Shown piece after piece: positions 1 through 10,196 of a stretch of DNA of 64,000 nt. Made by a program: the position numbers and the translations under genes. Source of the DNA: Adineta vaga (Eukaryota; Rotifera); the NCBI GenBank assembly GCA_021613535.1, contig CP075494.1:10664001-10728000 (forward strand), given 5' to 3'. The notes under the pieces were generated by a model, which worked only from the letters and a program-made list of their open reading frames with translations, was not told the DNA's origin and searched no databases. How positions within the stretch are numbered: the stretch's first letter is position 1; each line of letters begins with the position of its first letter.

Positions 1-630
1 TGTTGAGACTTCGGCAAAAAAAAAAGAAACTGAATTTGATGGATATATCCTTTCTAATGATTAAATTTTATGAATATTCCATTAATCGTGATGGGTAACA
101 GAGGAAATGTGTTTCAAAACCATACAATATTAATATAATACAAGTGGAAACTTTTAGTTATAGTGTATTCAGGAAAATAAATATCCTGTTTTTCTTCTAT
201 GCATAGCATTTATGTTGTAAGTTTACTTGATGTACTAAGAAACTCACTGATTTTGTAAAATTGATAATAAAAATAATGTTTCTTAACAAGTATGTTTTTG
301 TTTTTCAATAATCACACTGAGTTGCAAACTTTGTACTATCAGCAATATTAAAGACATAAACTGTATTTCGTCTACTATTATCATGAGATTTATATGCGAA
401 ATAAATAAGTTTTCATCCTTCAAAGTATAGAACGAGTACAGATTCAATTATACTCTAAGATAATTGAATCATCTAGAATATAATTATGTGATGTATTTCC
501 TTTTTGTAGAAAGTCTATACTAAGATTCTTATCCATCATTATTTCATGAACCTTCTTCGATTCAAATCAGTCATTTCGACTCAACAATTATAAGAGTCAA
601 TTGTATATTTCTTTTTTTTTAAATAGAATT
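1..630. other. AT-rich non-coding stretch
   Basis: No reading frame with coding character, RNA gene or clear repeat was seen here. It is AT-rich sequence leading up to the terminal inverted repeat at 631. Confidence 0.5.
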
Positions 631-972
631 GTTGCTCTGGCAGATTAGTGTCACCGCTGATCCGCACGTTTTTGTCATTGCAACATGTTTTCCGATGAAA
701 AACAACCTATATCTCTTGGGAAGTCTAATAAGTAATTTCTTTACTGATTACACAGAGCACGACATCTGGTTACTTCGACACATTCTCCTTCCATAATCTC
801 GCTCTATATATAGATGCGATGTGTAAGGACAAAGCAAGGTTTCTCTACTTTTAACTAATCAAATAATTACTTCTTACAATTTACCAAGAGGTAGAGATCT
901 CTTTTAATCCAGAAGCATGTTGCAATGATGAAAAACAGCAGATCAGTGGTGACACAAATCTGCCAGAGCGAC
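631..972. mobile_element. Non-autonomous element with long terminal inverted repeats
   Basis: The left end (631 onward, GTTGCTCTGGCAGATTAGTG) is mirrored by the reverse complement of the right end (972 backward, GTCGCTCTGGCAGATTTGTG). The similarity continues inward for about 55 bp with scattered mismatches and a small indel. The trinucleotide ATT flanks both ends (628-630 and 973-975), compatible with a 3-bp target-site duplication. No transposase frame lies inside, so it is a MITE-like element of about 342 bp. The interior carries a TATA-like string near 803-812 and a spliced-leader-like block at 868-890. I could not assign a superfamily. Confidence 0.7.
868..890 (+). ncRNA. Spliced-leader-like sequence (SL RNA gene fragment)
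   Basis: The 3' part reads TTACAATTTACCAAGAG and is followed directly by GTAGAG, a possible splice donor. Compared with the 23-nt bdelloid spliced leader as I remember it, 19 of 23 positions match, including all of the last ten. No convincing Sm-binding site follows, and the sequence runs into the right inverted repeat. I therefore read it as an SL RNA gene fragment or pseudogene inside the TIR element rather than a working SL RNA gene. Confidence 0.4.
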
Positions 973-1130
973 ATTTTCATAAAAATTACAAATGATTTGT
1001 TCACTTAAAACTTGTGTGATTCAATGAATTTGTTTTGCAACATTAAATTGCGTTATCCTCTTCTATTAAACAGATTATTGTTTTGTAATATAAAGCATGA
1101 TAAATGATGTTAAACATTGCCGAAAAAATC

Positions 1131-1184
1131 GAGGGTGTGGATGTGGGTATATCTTCTTGACTCACATCTATACCCACATTCTCA
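1131..1184. repeat. G-rich hairpin repeat with telomere-like units, copy 1
   Basis: The string GAGGGTGTGGATGTGGGTA is followed by a C-rich mirror. ATGTGGGTATA at 1141-1151 pairs exactly with TATACCCACAT at 1169-1179 around a 17-base loop. The 15-mer at 1147-1161 recurs in inverted orientation at 13121-13135, so this belongs to a dispersed family. Confidence 0.6.
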
Positions 1185-1274
1185 GTAAAGTGAATTCGCC
1201 ACAAAATCATATTTCTTATCATATGAGAAATATCATTTAAATGAACGATATTCACAACAAATTAAACATTTCAT

Positions 1275-1935
1275 GAAAAAACACCAAAATAAATATAATC
1301 AATCAAGAAAAATATTTCCTCAGTATAATGATGAAGAATTTCAATGGGCTTATTATGCAATAAATACACGATATGTTCATTTTGATATGGAAACAGATTG
1401 AAAAGAACAAGATGATAATCTTTGTCTTATTCCATATTTAGATTTTGTTAATCATTCAATTTAACCAAATACAATTTCAAAATCTAGCCTCAAAACACGT
1501 TCATATGAAATTCGTTCAATAAAACTGATTGAATTGAATGAAAAAAAATACTTTCCAATGAACAAATCCAAATTTATAAATCATATAATTATTGGAATAC
1601 ATTAGAATTTTATCCAGTTGATAATGATCTTTCATAGACAGTGATTAAAGCAATTGAATTAACTATTAATCAAACAGAATGGTCACTATATGATGATCCA
1701 TTAACAAAAGAATTAAAAAATAAACTTCAACAATATATTAAATTAGTTCAAGAAAATATTGAAAAAGATTTTCCACAATGGACTATACCGAACGTTTTTC
1801 TAATTATTCTTCATGATACATCTATTGTTATTAATAAATCAATTGTTAGAACTTATATTTTCTTTTCTTTTGTTCAGATTTGGATCTTCAATCGTAAAAA
1901 AATTGAAAAAATGTATACAGTAGACGGATGATAAA
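1275..1935 (+). pseudogene. SETD4-like lysine methyltransferase pseudogene (5'-truncated)
   Basis: Broken frames encode pieces of a SET-domain protein of the SETD4/Rubisco-methyltransferase type. EEFQWAYYAINTRYVHFDM and CLIPYLDFVNHS match the SETD4 W-A-x(3)-NTR and APYLDLLNHS segments, followed by RSYEIRSI. Stops interrupt the frame near 1399 and 1462. A run of eight A at 1541-1548 marks a frameshift, and a further TAG lies at 1635-1637. After that stop the frame continues (from 1641) into a C-terminal region resembling the substrate-binding domain. The N-terminal half is absent, replaced by the G-rich repeat upstream. This is a dead relic, not a usable gene. Confidence 0.65.
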
Positions 1936-3091
1936 TATAGTGTAGTAGAAATTGATCACGATCACGAATCAAGTGACAAAATAAAACTCAAATACACTTA
2001 TTCCGTTCACATATGATTAAATTAACATTCTATGTTATGAAACAATTCTTTTTGGTAAAATCAATGTTGTATTTTACATTGATATATAAGGTCTTTTTCC
2101 TCAATCAAGATACATCAATTAGCGACCCCTGTTTTATAAGTGAATTATATTAAAAGAAAATAATGAGTGGTTAATGTCGAACATCGATGTGAGGAGCATA
2201 AATATGAACGATTCTTAGATCTTAGTGATTCTTTTTTTCAACGTAAAAGTTGTCAATTTTTTTTCATCTCTTTGAGAATGCATTTTATATCTTGACAGTT
2301 ATTATCGCAATTTTTTCTTATGTTATTAGATTATCTTAAACCTATTTTCATTTTTCTTTTCAGATTCTTTTAATACTATTTGAAGGTGTTACATCAAATT
2401 AGTTTCCATTCTTTTTTCGTTGAAATTATGTTAAATTGTTTTTAAACTTGGTGCAAATTGAACAACGGATTGTGCAACTAAATCAATATCAACATCTAGA
2501 CGATTTGCACAAATAATAAGCACCATTTTGCCAGCTCCTTGATTTGTCACATGTATTTTCACACTACACTAATCGACGGTCTTACTCTATTCTTTCCAGG
2601 TTCTTGTTTTTCTTAATCTTCAGACAAGATTCTTATTATATGAAAGAAAAAAGTTGATTTATCAGATGTATTTCAATATTTTTGTAGTAAATCTTTCTAT
2701 TTTATGTTAGTTTTAGATATTCATCTAGTTATCTACAAAAGATCTTGTTTAATGAACGATGAAAGCTGCAGATATATCCTGCAATGATTATACTTGTTTG
2801 AAAAGAACAGGTGTTTTTTACTAATAACATTATATATACTTTTGTTTCAGATACTAAAATGTCTTAAACAAAACGTGAAAGTATTTCTATTTTTTACACT
2901 TTTTTGTGAATGACGTGCAAATTTCTAATAAAATGCTATAAAAAGGTAGTAATACTAACCTTTAAAGGCTTTTTAATTTGATCATAATCAGGTAAGAAAC
3001 AAGAACAATAAGGAAAAGGAATCAGGAAAAAAGCAAGAAAACAAGAATCTTATTTGAGAAAAATGTCTTGCCTCATCAGACAAGATTCGAT
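1936..3091. other. Non-coding AT-rich stretch
   Basis: I saw only short, non-coding-looking frames and homopolymer runs here, with no repeat or gene I can support. Confidence 0.4.
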
Positions 3092-3830
3092 CTACACAAA
3101 CCTTGTCAAAAAGGCAAGATCTTCGACTGGTGTATGTTCTTGTGCAAAGTATTTAATCTTATCATCAGAATCGATGACCTTATCAGTTTCATTGAAATTG
3201 ATATGATATTGCTTTTGAGGAAAAGAAAAAATACTGGGCGTTAAGTTGCTGTGCAGCCAATCAATATCAGGTTTGAATTGAATCAGTGGTATCATATCTA
3301 ATAATGATGTATCTAATGATGCTATACTGTAAGCTATAGCATTAGCGATTAATCCTTTCCAATAAATAATCATTGGTCCATGGCGCTCAATTGAAACGTT
3401 AGTATCGGTACTAACTTAGATAATAGTAGTACCATAAAAACATAATCCAACTTCAGCTTCTCGGCTAATGATGTAGGCAAGGCCAGCTCTCTACATCTCG
3501 TATCCGCCTTGATTGTCATATTGACCAGATTAACTTGATCAGGAGACAAAAGACCAGCCTTTTTTCGTTCTAGCCCAGGTCAAACAATTCGGTCAGGAAC
3601 TTTCAGAGATTCCATGGAAGCAGGATTCCAGGAACCATCGTCCTGGGTAGATCTGATGCATTCACCAAACAAACATCCATTTCTAACCATTTTTCCGAAT
3701 TATCTTCATTTGCTGCCATAATTGACACGTCTATAAGGTGAAAAAAAATGATAGAGTAAAAGTAAAGCGGATTTTTTCGTATTCCATCAAAACACAGTTT
3801 TATTTTTATTATCAAATCCATAAGAACTTT
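3092..3830 (-). pseudogene. Broken hypothetical protein gene
   Basis: Coding-looking minus-strand segments lie in more than one frame. From about 3749 down, the frame includes EDNSEKWLEMDVCLVNASDL and then, after stops and a frame change near 3600-3570, LLSPDQVNLVNMTIKADTRC and LALPTSLAEKLKLDYVFM. A second frame from 3373 to 3092 encodes about 93 residues with no interruption. The parts look like one gene broken by stops and frameshifts, but I do not recognise the family. It could also be two unrelated remnants. It lies in the degraded left part of the window. Confidence 0.35.
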
Positions 3831-4353
3831 TATTTATTGATTAGATTTAACGAATAAAGAGTTCTCACAGAAAGAATAGGTAAAAAAGAGCGAATATACT
3901 AAAAAGAATCATATAGATGACAGTACGGAAAATAAAAAATTCTAGATAGATTTTCAAAACTCTACTGCAAATTTGTATTTGATTTATCGAAACGCGCAAC
4001 AAATTCTTAGAGACCTTTATTTAGTTAATCGCAACAGTTATTTGATAATTTATGTGCTGTAAATAGACAGTTTTATATATTCATTTTTTAATAGAACTTG
4101 AAACATATTGTCTTTTGTTTTTTACATACGACAAAAAAAACTAACAATCGGTTCTTACTTGCTTTTTTTGTTTATAAAGAAAAGAAAGTATCGAACGACT
4201 TGTATGTGTATGTATTTGAGTGTGTGTAGAAATCAACGTATTTTACAGACAGAGAGGAAAGATATTAAAACATAAGAATATCTCTACATGTATCTTCTTT
4301 TACATATATATATATATGTGTCTTTCCTTTCAGATTTTTGTGACGTCATTTTA
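3831..4353. other. Non-coding stretch upstream of the 4354 gene
   Basis: AT-rich sequence. A pyrimidine tract ending TTTCAG at 4334, followed by an open frame, suggests a splice acceptor. A 5' exon may therefore lie here, but I could not identify one. Confidence 0.35.
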
Positions 4354-4836
4354 ATGGATAAACAGATGCAATCGATCGATTTGAATTTAATCATCAGTAA
4401 TTCGCATGAAGATATTCGTGCTAATGTTGGTATAATCAATTCATCTGAAGTACATCGAGTTACATTAACAAATGTATTTTGGATACGAAAGAATATGGTT
4501 GTTTTGATTAGCGAAACGATGCGACAACGACTTGCACTAGATTTTAATAGAACATTACCTCCACATGGTTTTGGTCCTTGGATTGACGATATTCTTCCAT
4601 CTCGTGATCCATATAAAATATGCGAAAATGTTCATTTATCAATCGATCCTGTTAATTATAGACTTAAATCTACTGCTTGTGCTGTTTTGGTTCCAGATCT
4701 GCCAGTTGATTTCGTATTAGGTACATTGTATTTTGATGACTTTAATCTTATATGGAATTCAAATCTAAGACGTTATATGATTCGTAGTCAAGCAGATGAA
4801 GAAGCATGTCGTCAACTTTACCGAAACATTCTATAG
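4354..4836 (+). CDS. Hypothetical protein, possible inactive retropepsin-like fold
   Basis: The frame from ATG 4354 to TAG 4836 encodes about 160 residues; it is also open upstream to the splice-acceptor-like TTTCAG at 4334, so a 5' exon may exist. The C-terminal half contains AVLVPDLPVDFVLGT, which resembles the conserved LPxDxILG segment of clan AA (retropepsin-type) aspartic proteases. An earlier segment (MVVLISETMRQRL) resembles the region just after the catalytic D-T/S-G, but the D-T/S-G itself is not there. If the fold assignment is right, the protein cannot be a protease of the usual kind. Flanking sequence is pseudogene-rich. Function is unknown and the family call is tentative. Confidence 0.35.
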   Translation: MDKQMQSIDLNLIISNSHEDIRANVGIINSSEVHRVTLTNVFWIRKNMVVLISETMRQRLALDFNRTLPPHGFGPWIDDILPSRDPYKICENVHLSIDPVNYRLKSTACAVLVPDLPVDFVLGTLYFDDFNLIWNSNLRRYMIRSQADEEACRQLYRNIL

Positions 4837-5404
4837 AATGTATATCATAAAGAGAATCCAGTAAACCATTTACTTTGTTTTACGAAAGAAATTCCTTAAT
4901 CAAATAGCAAAGTTCTCATGTCGAATTTTGTTTTTGTATCCTATTCAATACCGTTTGACAATTAAACCATTTCTTTTGCAATATATATTTTCGATTTAAT
5001 AATGTAAACAATTTGTAGTCACAAAGAAAAGTCAACTTTTTTCACTCGGTTCTTTTCTTGCTTATGTTTATTCTTGAAATTAATTATGTTCATATGATGA
5101 CATAATAAAAATGTGTTCTTGTAATTAAATATTATCTTTTCCAATTGTAGAAATCTCTACCGTTTGTCATGTATTTTCTTTTATTTTCCTCTTAGTCTAT
5201 TTTTCTCTCATTAGATAATATGAGACAAATATATGAGTATTCGATAACTTTGAAGATATTATCAATGATGAACAACTTGTTTTTATTTTAATAATATTCA
5301 AATTTACATTAATTTATTTCACATATTTGATGATTTCTACACTTGTCATAAAACATCCGTAAAAAAACTGGTGAAAAGCAAATTTTTAATATGTTTAAAT
5401 CATA
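4837..5404. other. Non-coding AT-rich stretch
   Basis: I saw no supported gene or repeat between the 4354 gene and the SETD4 fragment copy. Confidence 0.4.
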
Positions 5405-5642
5405 TTTATTATAACTGGAATTCATTAGAATTTTATCCAGTTGATAATGATCTTTCATAGACAGTAATTAAAGCAATAGAATTAACTATCAATCAAACAG
5501 AATGGTCACTATATGATGATCCATTAACAAAAGAATTAAAAAATATACTTCAACAATGGACTATGGTTGGATAGCTCGTAGAGAAGAGGAAGAAGAAAAA
5601 GCAAGAGAAACTATTCAACCTACATATCGATATATTCTGTAA
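5405..5642 (+). pseudogene. Second copy of the SETD4-like pseudogene fragment
   Basis: 5412-5561 is nearly identical to 1588-1763, covering the segment LEFYPVDNDLS-stop-TVIKAIELTINQTEW. The same in-frame TAG is present (5458-5460, matching 1635-1637). Relative to copy 1 it has lost about 45 bp between two CAA triplets and then diverges. After the divergence a short frame reads MDYGWIARREEEEEKA and ends with TAA at 5642. The shared nonsense codon implies that the dead fragment itself was duplicated, or that both copies derive from an already broken ancestor. Confidence 0.6.
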
Positions 5643-6280
5643 AGAGAATATAACAAAAAAAACGCATCAGAGAAACTTCAATTCGATTTGATCTTCTTTC
5701 GTCATTGTTGTTTATCTTCAAAAATAATACGATCATTTTATGTCATAACAAAAACATGTTCTAATAATCAAATATTAACCAACAGCATAAAAATATGTTC
5801 GAAAATTATTTTATTCTATAAATTATCTATAAAAATAATCACTGACATACGTGATATCGTTTATAATATTTGAATCAAATAAAATGTCTCCTATTCAAAT
5901 AGAATAAATTCTTCATGAGAATTTAATTTTACATATGATCATTTCGCTGGTTGTTTAAATTTTTGGATCTCACTCGAGAACGAAAATCGTACCATACGCA
6001 ATCATTTGAAAGGTTTCATTTAGTCTACAAGATGTCCTTAACAAATCTTTATTTTTTTACTGTGAGTAATTCAATTCATATACCTCCATATTTTGATGAT
6101 AGATAAATGAATAATACAATTAATCTGTCTTCTCACTGTTTATACAAATAACCAGAGCTATCTGAAAGAAAAACGAATGATATATTTATATCATTTCGGT
6201 TAATACACAGAACAATTCGAATTGTTTTCTCGTTCATATTATTTCAGATACAAAAAAGTGCTTTCTTCATCTAATATAGA
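5643..6280. other. Non-coding AT-rich stretch
   Basis: Only short low-complexity frames were seen. It lies between the SETD4 fragment and the peroxiredoxin relic. Confidence 0.4.
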
Positions 6281-6600
6281 ATGGCATTAAAATCAGGAGA
6301 GGAATTTCCAAATTTTACTGTAAAAATAACCGTTGGTGACTATCAGTTACATGAATGGCTTCATGGTCAGTACGTAAAAATTTCGTCTTTTGTTCTTATC
6401 AAACTAGGTTATTTATTTTTAGGCGAGGAATTTTATTTTCTCATCCAGCTGATTATACACCAGTATGTACAACGAAATTGGCTCGTGCAGCAAAACTTGC
6501 ACCTGAACTTGCTAATCGAAATACAAAATGAATTGTTTTATCATGTGATTCAGTTGATCTTCATCATGAATGGATAAAAGTAGATTGTACATTCGTCTTC
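6281..6600 (+). pseudogene. Peroxiredoxin-6 (1-Cys Prx) pseudogene, 3'-truncated
   Basis: Exon 1 (6281-6369) starts MALKSGEEFPNFTVKITVGD. A 53-bp intron (6370-6422, GTACGT..TTTTAG) joins it in phase to exon 2, which reads GILFSHPADYTPVCTTKLAR and then AAKLAPELANRN. This is the 1-Cys peroxiredoxin active-site region with the peroxidatic Cys in PVCTT. An in-frame TGA at 6529-6531 breaks the frame (family proteins have K-L-I-A-L-S here), and the similarity ends after DSVDLHHEWIK. The remaining two thirds of the protein are missing, and a G-rich repeat begins at about 6613. This is a relic. Confidence 0.75.
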
Positions 6601-6612
6601 TATTTTAAAATA

Positions 6613-6676
6613 TGAGGGTCTGGATGGATGGGTGTAAGTAATTTTTTGTCAAATATCCACACCCACCTTTTGAACT
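6613..6676. repeat. G-rich hairpin repeat, copy 2
   Basis: GAGGGTCTGGATGGATGGGT is followed after about 20 bases by ATCCACACCCACC, an imperfect mirror. It sits exactly where the peroxiredoxin homology stops. Confidence 0.45.
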
Positions 6677-7136
6677 ATATTAAGTATGATCTTTTACTTT
6701 TTATCATGCATACGCTTCTTTATTCTTTTGGAATTGTTTTACCCGTCCGCCACGGATCTCAGTATAAACTACACCTATAATAAAAAAAAAGAAAGTTCTG
6801 AACAACATCTGTCACCATTCTGTTAGATGTTTATTAACCGGTTCCGTATTTTTCTTAGCTTTCTTCTTTTTCATTTAGTTTATTGTATCATAAAAATAGC
6901 TTCACACGATGGTGATATGCATCAGAAATTAAGAGCAAAGGAGAGAAAGAAGAAAAAAATTGTTAACCTACTTTTCTTAGCTGAGTGAGTTTTCTGTATA
7001 ATAATGAAACTGAAAGAAATTTACCATCTAGTAGATTGGAATTTACTTTTTGTAGAAAAAGAAGACGCGGTGCTCTTAGTGTGTGCTACACATTTTCATT
7101 ATACCAGAAACACATCCTCGATACAGTACTGATATA
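6677..7136. other. Non-coding stretch upstream of a two-TM gene
   Basis: No gene was recognised. Candidate upstream exon or promoter sequence for the 7137 gene could lie here; the open frame of that gene extends back to 7083. Confidence 0.35.
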
Positions 7137-8423
7137 ATGTTTTCTCTGAAAAACTACCTCTGTACTCTGAATCTTTTTGGAGCTCCTGCTGGTGCAGAGC
7201 CAGAAAGTGACCATCAGCAACGCAATAACCTGATAAGCACTCGCGTCTATCTCTTTCTTCTGTTTACTATACTCGTCACTCTTATCGTCACTATGTCGCT
7301 GATAGAGCAGACTACCCGTATCACCATTGAAAATCCCACTCGAAGCCAGTTTGAATCTTTACCCAACGCAATATGTCCGTGTTCGCGCATCTCTATATCC
7401 TATGGTGAGTTCGTTTCAGCCCAGCCCTCCTTTCATCAAGTGTGTTCGAGCGATTTTGTATCTAATCGATGGGTCTCATCACTTTATTCCGGCATCAATT
7501 CAACATATTTTCTCCCAATCGATATTCGATCATCGGGCTATGCACTGTTTCAAACACTAGCAAGTTTCTGCCGGCTTTCACAAGCAAACGTAAACCAAAG
7601 TCTCTCACTCTTGAGCTCTACCTCTTTCATGAGCTCTTTGATTATTCCCGAGTCCATCTTTCAGTTGCAAGTTCAAGACTTTAGTAATCAGTTTCAACTT
7701 ATGGCACCTAATAAGTTACAAACGCAAATACAACTTGTCGGTAATTTGACCATGCGCAATAAAATCATAAATGGACTGGGAACAAGTACTTTTCTGTCGG
7801 GTACTATTGGAGATGTAATGACGATTTTCAATATATACATTGAAAGTAATGAAACTTGGTGTACCTGTATGGAAACTACCACTTGCGCAGGACTCTATGG
7901 TATTTATGCGGAGTTCGACTTTGACACGCTGGGAGTCAACGATTTCACGGCAATTATGACCATACCGGGGCTCAGGTCGGGCTGTATGCCAGTCGATTCA
8001 AGTCGCCAGTCATCTCTCGAATGTTTTTTCAACCAGACGTGCATTAATACAATTATCCATTATCTAGCCACACCAGACACTAATTTCACTGCCATGACTT
8101 CGTTGCCATCGAGTCGTTTTGGTGTGACGTCTACCGTTGATTCAATTGTCAGTCAACTGATGGTAGAAAGATGGGGATTCAGTATGTCCTACGATAAGTA
8201 TTTCGCTGAATGTGCTCCTTCATCATGCACATATTTGACAACTACACGAAACGATTTTTTGTATCTGCTAACTACGCTCATCGGTTTGCTTGGAGGACTA
8301 TGTACGGGACTAGCTATTGTTGTACCACTCGCCATTCGTTTCATCCGACGGCAACCGACAACAAATGCTCCTGAAATAGTGCCGCGCGTTCCATGTGAGT
8401 ATATTTTTGCAAGTTCGCGTTGA
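7137..8423 (+). CDS. Two-TM Cys-rich surface protein (single-unit)
   Basis: The frame from ATG 7137 (also open from ATG 7083) to TGA at 8421-8423 has no internal stop and encodes about 428 residues. A hydrophobic segment near the N terminus (YLFLLFTILVTLIVTMSL) and one near the C terminus (LLTTLIGLLGGLCTGLAI) bracket a large Cys-rich region. The recurring motifs CPCSxISIxY, QVCSSDFVSxxW, GLxxGCxPV, LECFxxxxC and YxxYxxxCAPSSCTY are shared with the gene at 10197. The topology recalls DEG/ENaC-type channels, but I see no diagnostic ENaC motif. I treat it as a rotifer-expanded family of unknown function. A donor-like GTGAGT at 8395 leaves an alternative 3' end possible. I preferred ATG 7137 because the N terminus of the paralogue aligns there. 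Confidence 0.75.
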   Translation: MFSLKNYLCTLNLFGAPAGAEPESDHQQRNNLISTRVYLFLLFTILVTLIVTMSLIEQTTRITIENPTRSQFESLPNAICPCSRISISYGEFVSAQPSFHQVCSSDFVSNRWVSSLYSGINSTYFLPIDIRSSGYALFQTLASFCRLSQANVNQSLSLLSSTSFMSSLIIPESIFQLQVQDFSNQFQLMAPNKLQTQIQLVGNLTMRNKIINGLGTSTFLSGTIGDVMTIFNIYIESNETWCTCMETTTCAGLYGIYAEFDFDTLGVNDFTAIMTIPGLRSGCMPVDSSRQSSLECFFNQTCINTIIHYLATPDTNFTAMTSLPSSRFGVTSTVDSIVSQLMVERWGFSMSYDKYFAECAPSSCTYLTTTRNDFLYLLTTLIGLLGGLCTGLAIVVPLAIRFIRRQPTTNAPEIVPRVPCEYIFASSR

Positions 8424-8637
8424 TATGAATGAATATAAGGTTATTTTAGAGTTTGAATCTGATTATACATTTGTAGATCGTAGAAAAAAGTGGCATTTCA
8501 TTTGAGATTTACAACTGAGATCTTTCGAAAAGCTTGACAGTCCATTTTCGAACACTTTTCAAGGGGTTCCTGCACGACTCGATGGATCTACTTAGATAGA
8601 GAATACCGAATCTGTAGTTCTTTAAAAAAATAGCTAA

Positions 8638-9177
8638 AGACGCGTCGAATGGTATAAAAAAGTCGAAAAGGATTTCTTCCCACTTTTTGATGTTTCCCAT
8701 TGGCAAGTAGCGAACAATGGCCTGATTTTCCAGGAACTTATTAAAAGTGATTCAAAAAACAACTATTTGCAATATTTTTTTACGGATAATGGACTATTTC
8801 AGTCAATGATGTGTGCAAAATTTGCGATCAAAATTCGAAAATCCGATCCTGCTGCAAATCTTGTAGTTTTATTGAAAAAATTGCGTGAAAATTCGATATT
8901 GCTGGAACACTGCTCTGAGAGATTGAATTCTTTTCAGCTTCTCCTTACCTCATTGAGGCCTACTTATGACCACAAAATGGACTTAAAAGAGCTTAGATAT
9001 ATGGAAAGGTACATTCACAATTGTATACTTCACAAAAGCAGGTGGGAACATAGAAAGTCTGATACAAAAATATTTGACAAGCGTGTTTCCTATCTCATTA
9101 ATACACAATGGTACTGCCCGAAAGCATATCCCCGAAATCAACGTCGTATTATCGTGGTTAAATTCCTAATCGTATAG
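8638..9177 (+). pseudogene. Unrecognised open frame, probably a gene remnant
   Basis: A frame open from 8638 to TAG 9175-9177 encodes about 179 residues, with the first ATG at 8806 just after an acceptor-like TTTCAG. Upstream, coding-looking sequence (FEKLDSPFSNTFQGVPARLD) continues in the same frame but is cut by several stops between 8590 and 8637. This suggests a decayed gene whose 3' part is still open. I do not recognise the product; it is basic and lacks signal or membrane segments. It might be a 3' exon of an unresolved gene. Confidence 0.3.
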
Positions 9178-10196
9178 TTATCTATAATAAAAGTTACATA
9201 CATCTCGTCACCTATTTATTCTGTAATATTAAAGCTTAAAAGACCTTTATTCGCAAATAGGATGAGAAAAACAAGTTTGCATTTTTGTGAAGTATTAACA
9301 TTCCAATCAGAGATGTCCATCGCGGCTGAGAATGTACCGCTGCCGCGCTGCTCGCATAGTGAAAATTTTTAGCAATTATTGTCTGCAATTAATAACACTC
9401 AATATATCTAGATCGTACTGTTAACTGCATGATCAATTTATGTATGTTTAGTTATTATTTAAGTTCATATCATTTCTGTTAGTTCGTAATACAAAAATCT
9501 TATTCTATCATTTGTGAAATCGATCGAAACTGTTTTTGTCACTCAATTCATCGTCTTTAGTTCAAATTCTAATTAAACTAGATCTATGAAGTTTGAATTC
9601 CAACTATAAAGACTTCGAATAGATCAATGATCAAACAATATTTTTCGATTGTTAATGGAGACTTCATAGCTGTGGAAAATCGAATTGGGATCAAATGCAA
9701 AGTAAACTTATACAAAACAAACAGAGTTTAATATTAATTATTAGACTAATAAAATTAGGCTCAAAGTGTTATTGGAACGCAAAATCCGTAATTTCACATA
9801 TCACCTTTCGAGAAACCGACAAGAATTCGAATTACTCGGTCCCAAATATCTTTACTCAATGTTCATAAAAGAACTCTAGTTTCATAAAACAGATCATACC
9901 TGATCGGAATACTAAGCTTACGAATTTTTGTTCTATAAAATAGCACTGAAAGCAAGCTCGATGGAATCATCAAAAACTATCGATGAATTAACTAGATATA
10001 TATCGAAACTCTAATTAGAAGATAGGAACAAAATTCTGGAAGTTTTTCGGAAATCAATTTTCAAGCTTTTTTGAGATCTCAGCTGTCAGTTCTAGATTAA
10101 TAGGATGATTCTCTATTCATTCTTGTTTAATTGACCCCTTAGAACTCTAGCCGTTGTATTATATGAATTCTTTTTATTGTTTCACCTTTTTCAGTC
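9178..10196. other. Non-coding stretch
   Basis: No gene was seen. A short GC-richer patch lies at about 9320-9356. Around 9551-9580 and 9990-10020, TTCTAATTA-type strings appear in roughly inverted orientation, which might mark a decayed element, but the match is too weak to call. A pyrimidine tract ending TTTTTCAG at about 10193 sits two bases before the next ATG. Confidence 0.35.

Noticed and set aside
3092-3373. An intact small gene of 93 codons on the minus strand
   Set aside because: The neighbouring segments in other frames look coding and broken, so I kept it only as part of a probable pseudogene.
9551-10020. A transposable element with TTCTAATTA ends
   Set aside because: The inverted similarity is too short and AT-rich to separate from chance, and no target-site duplication was seen.
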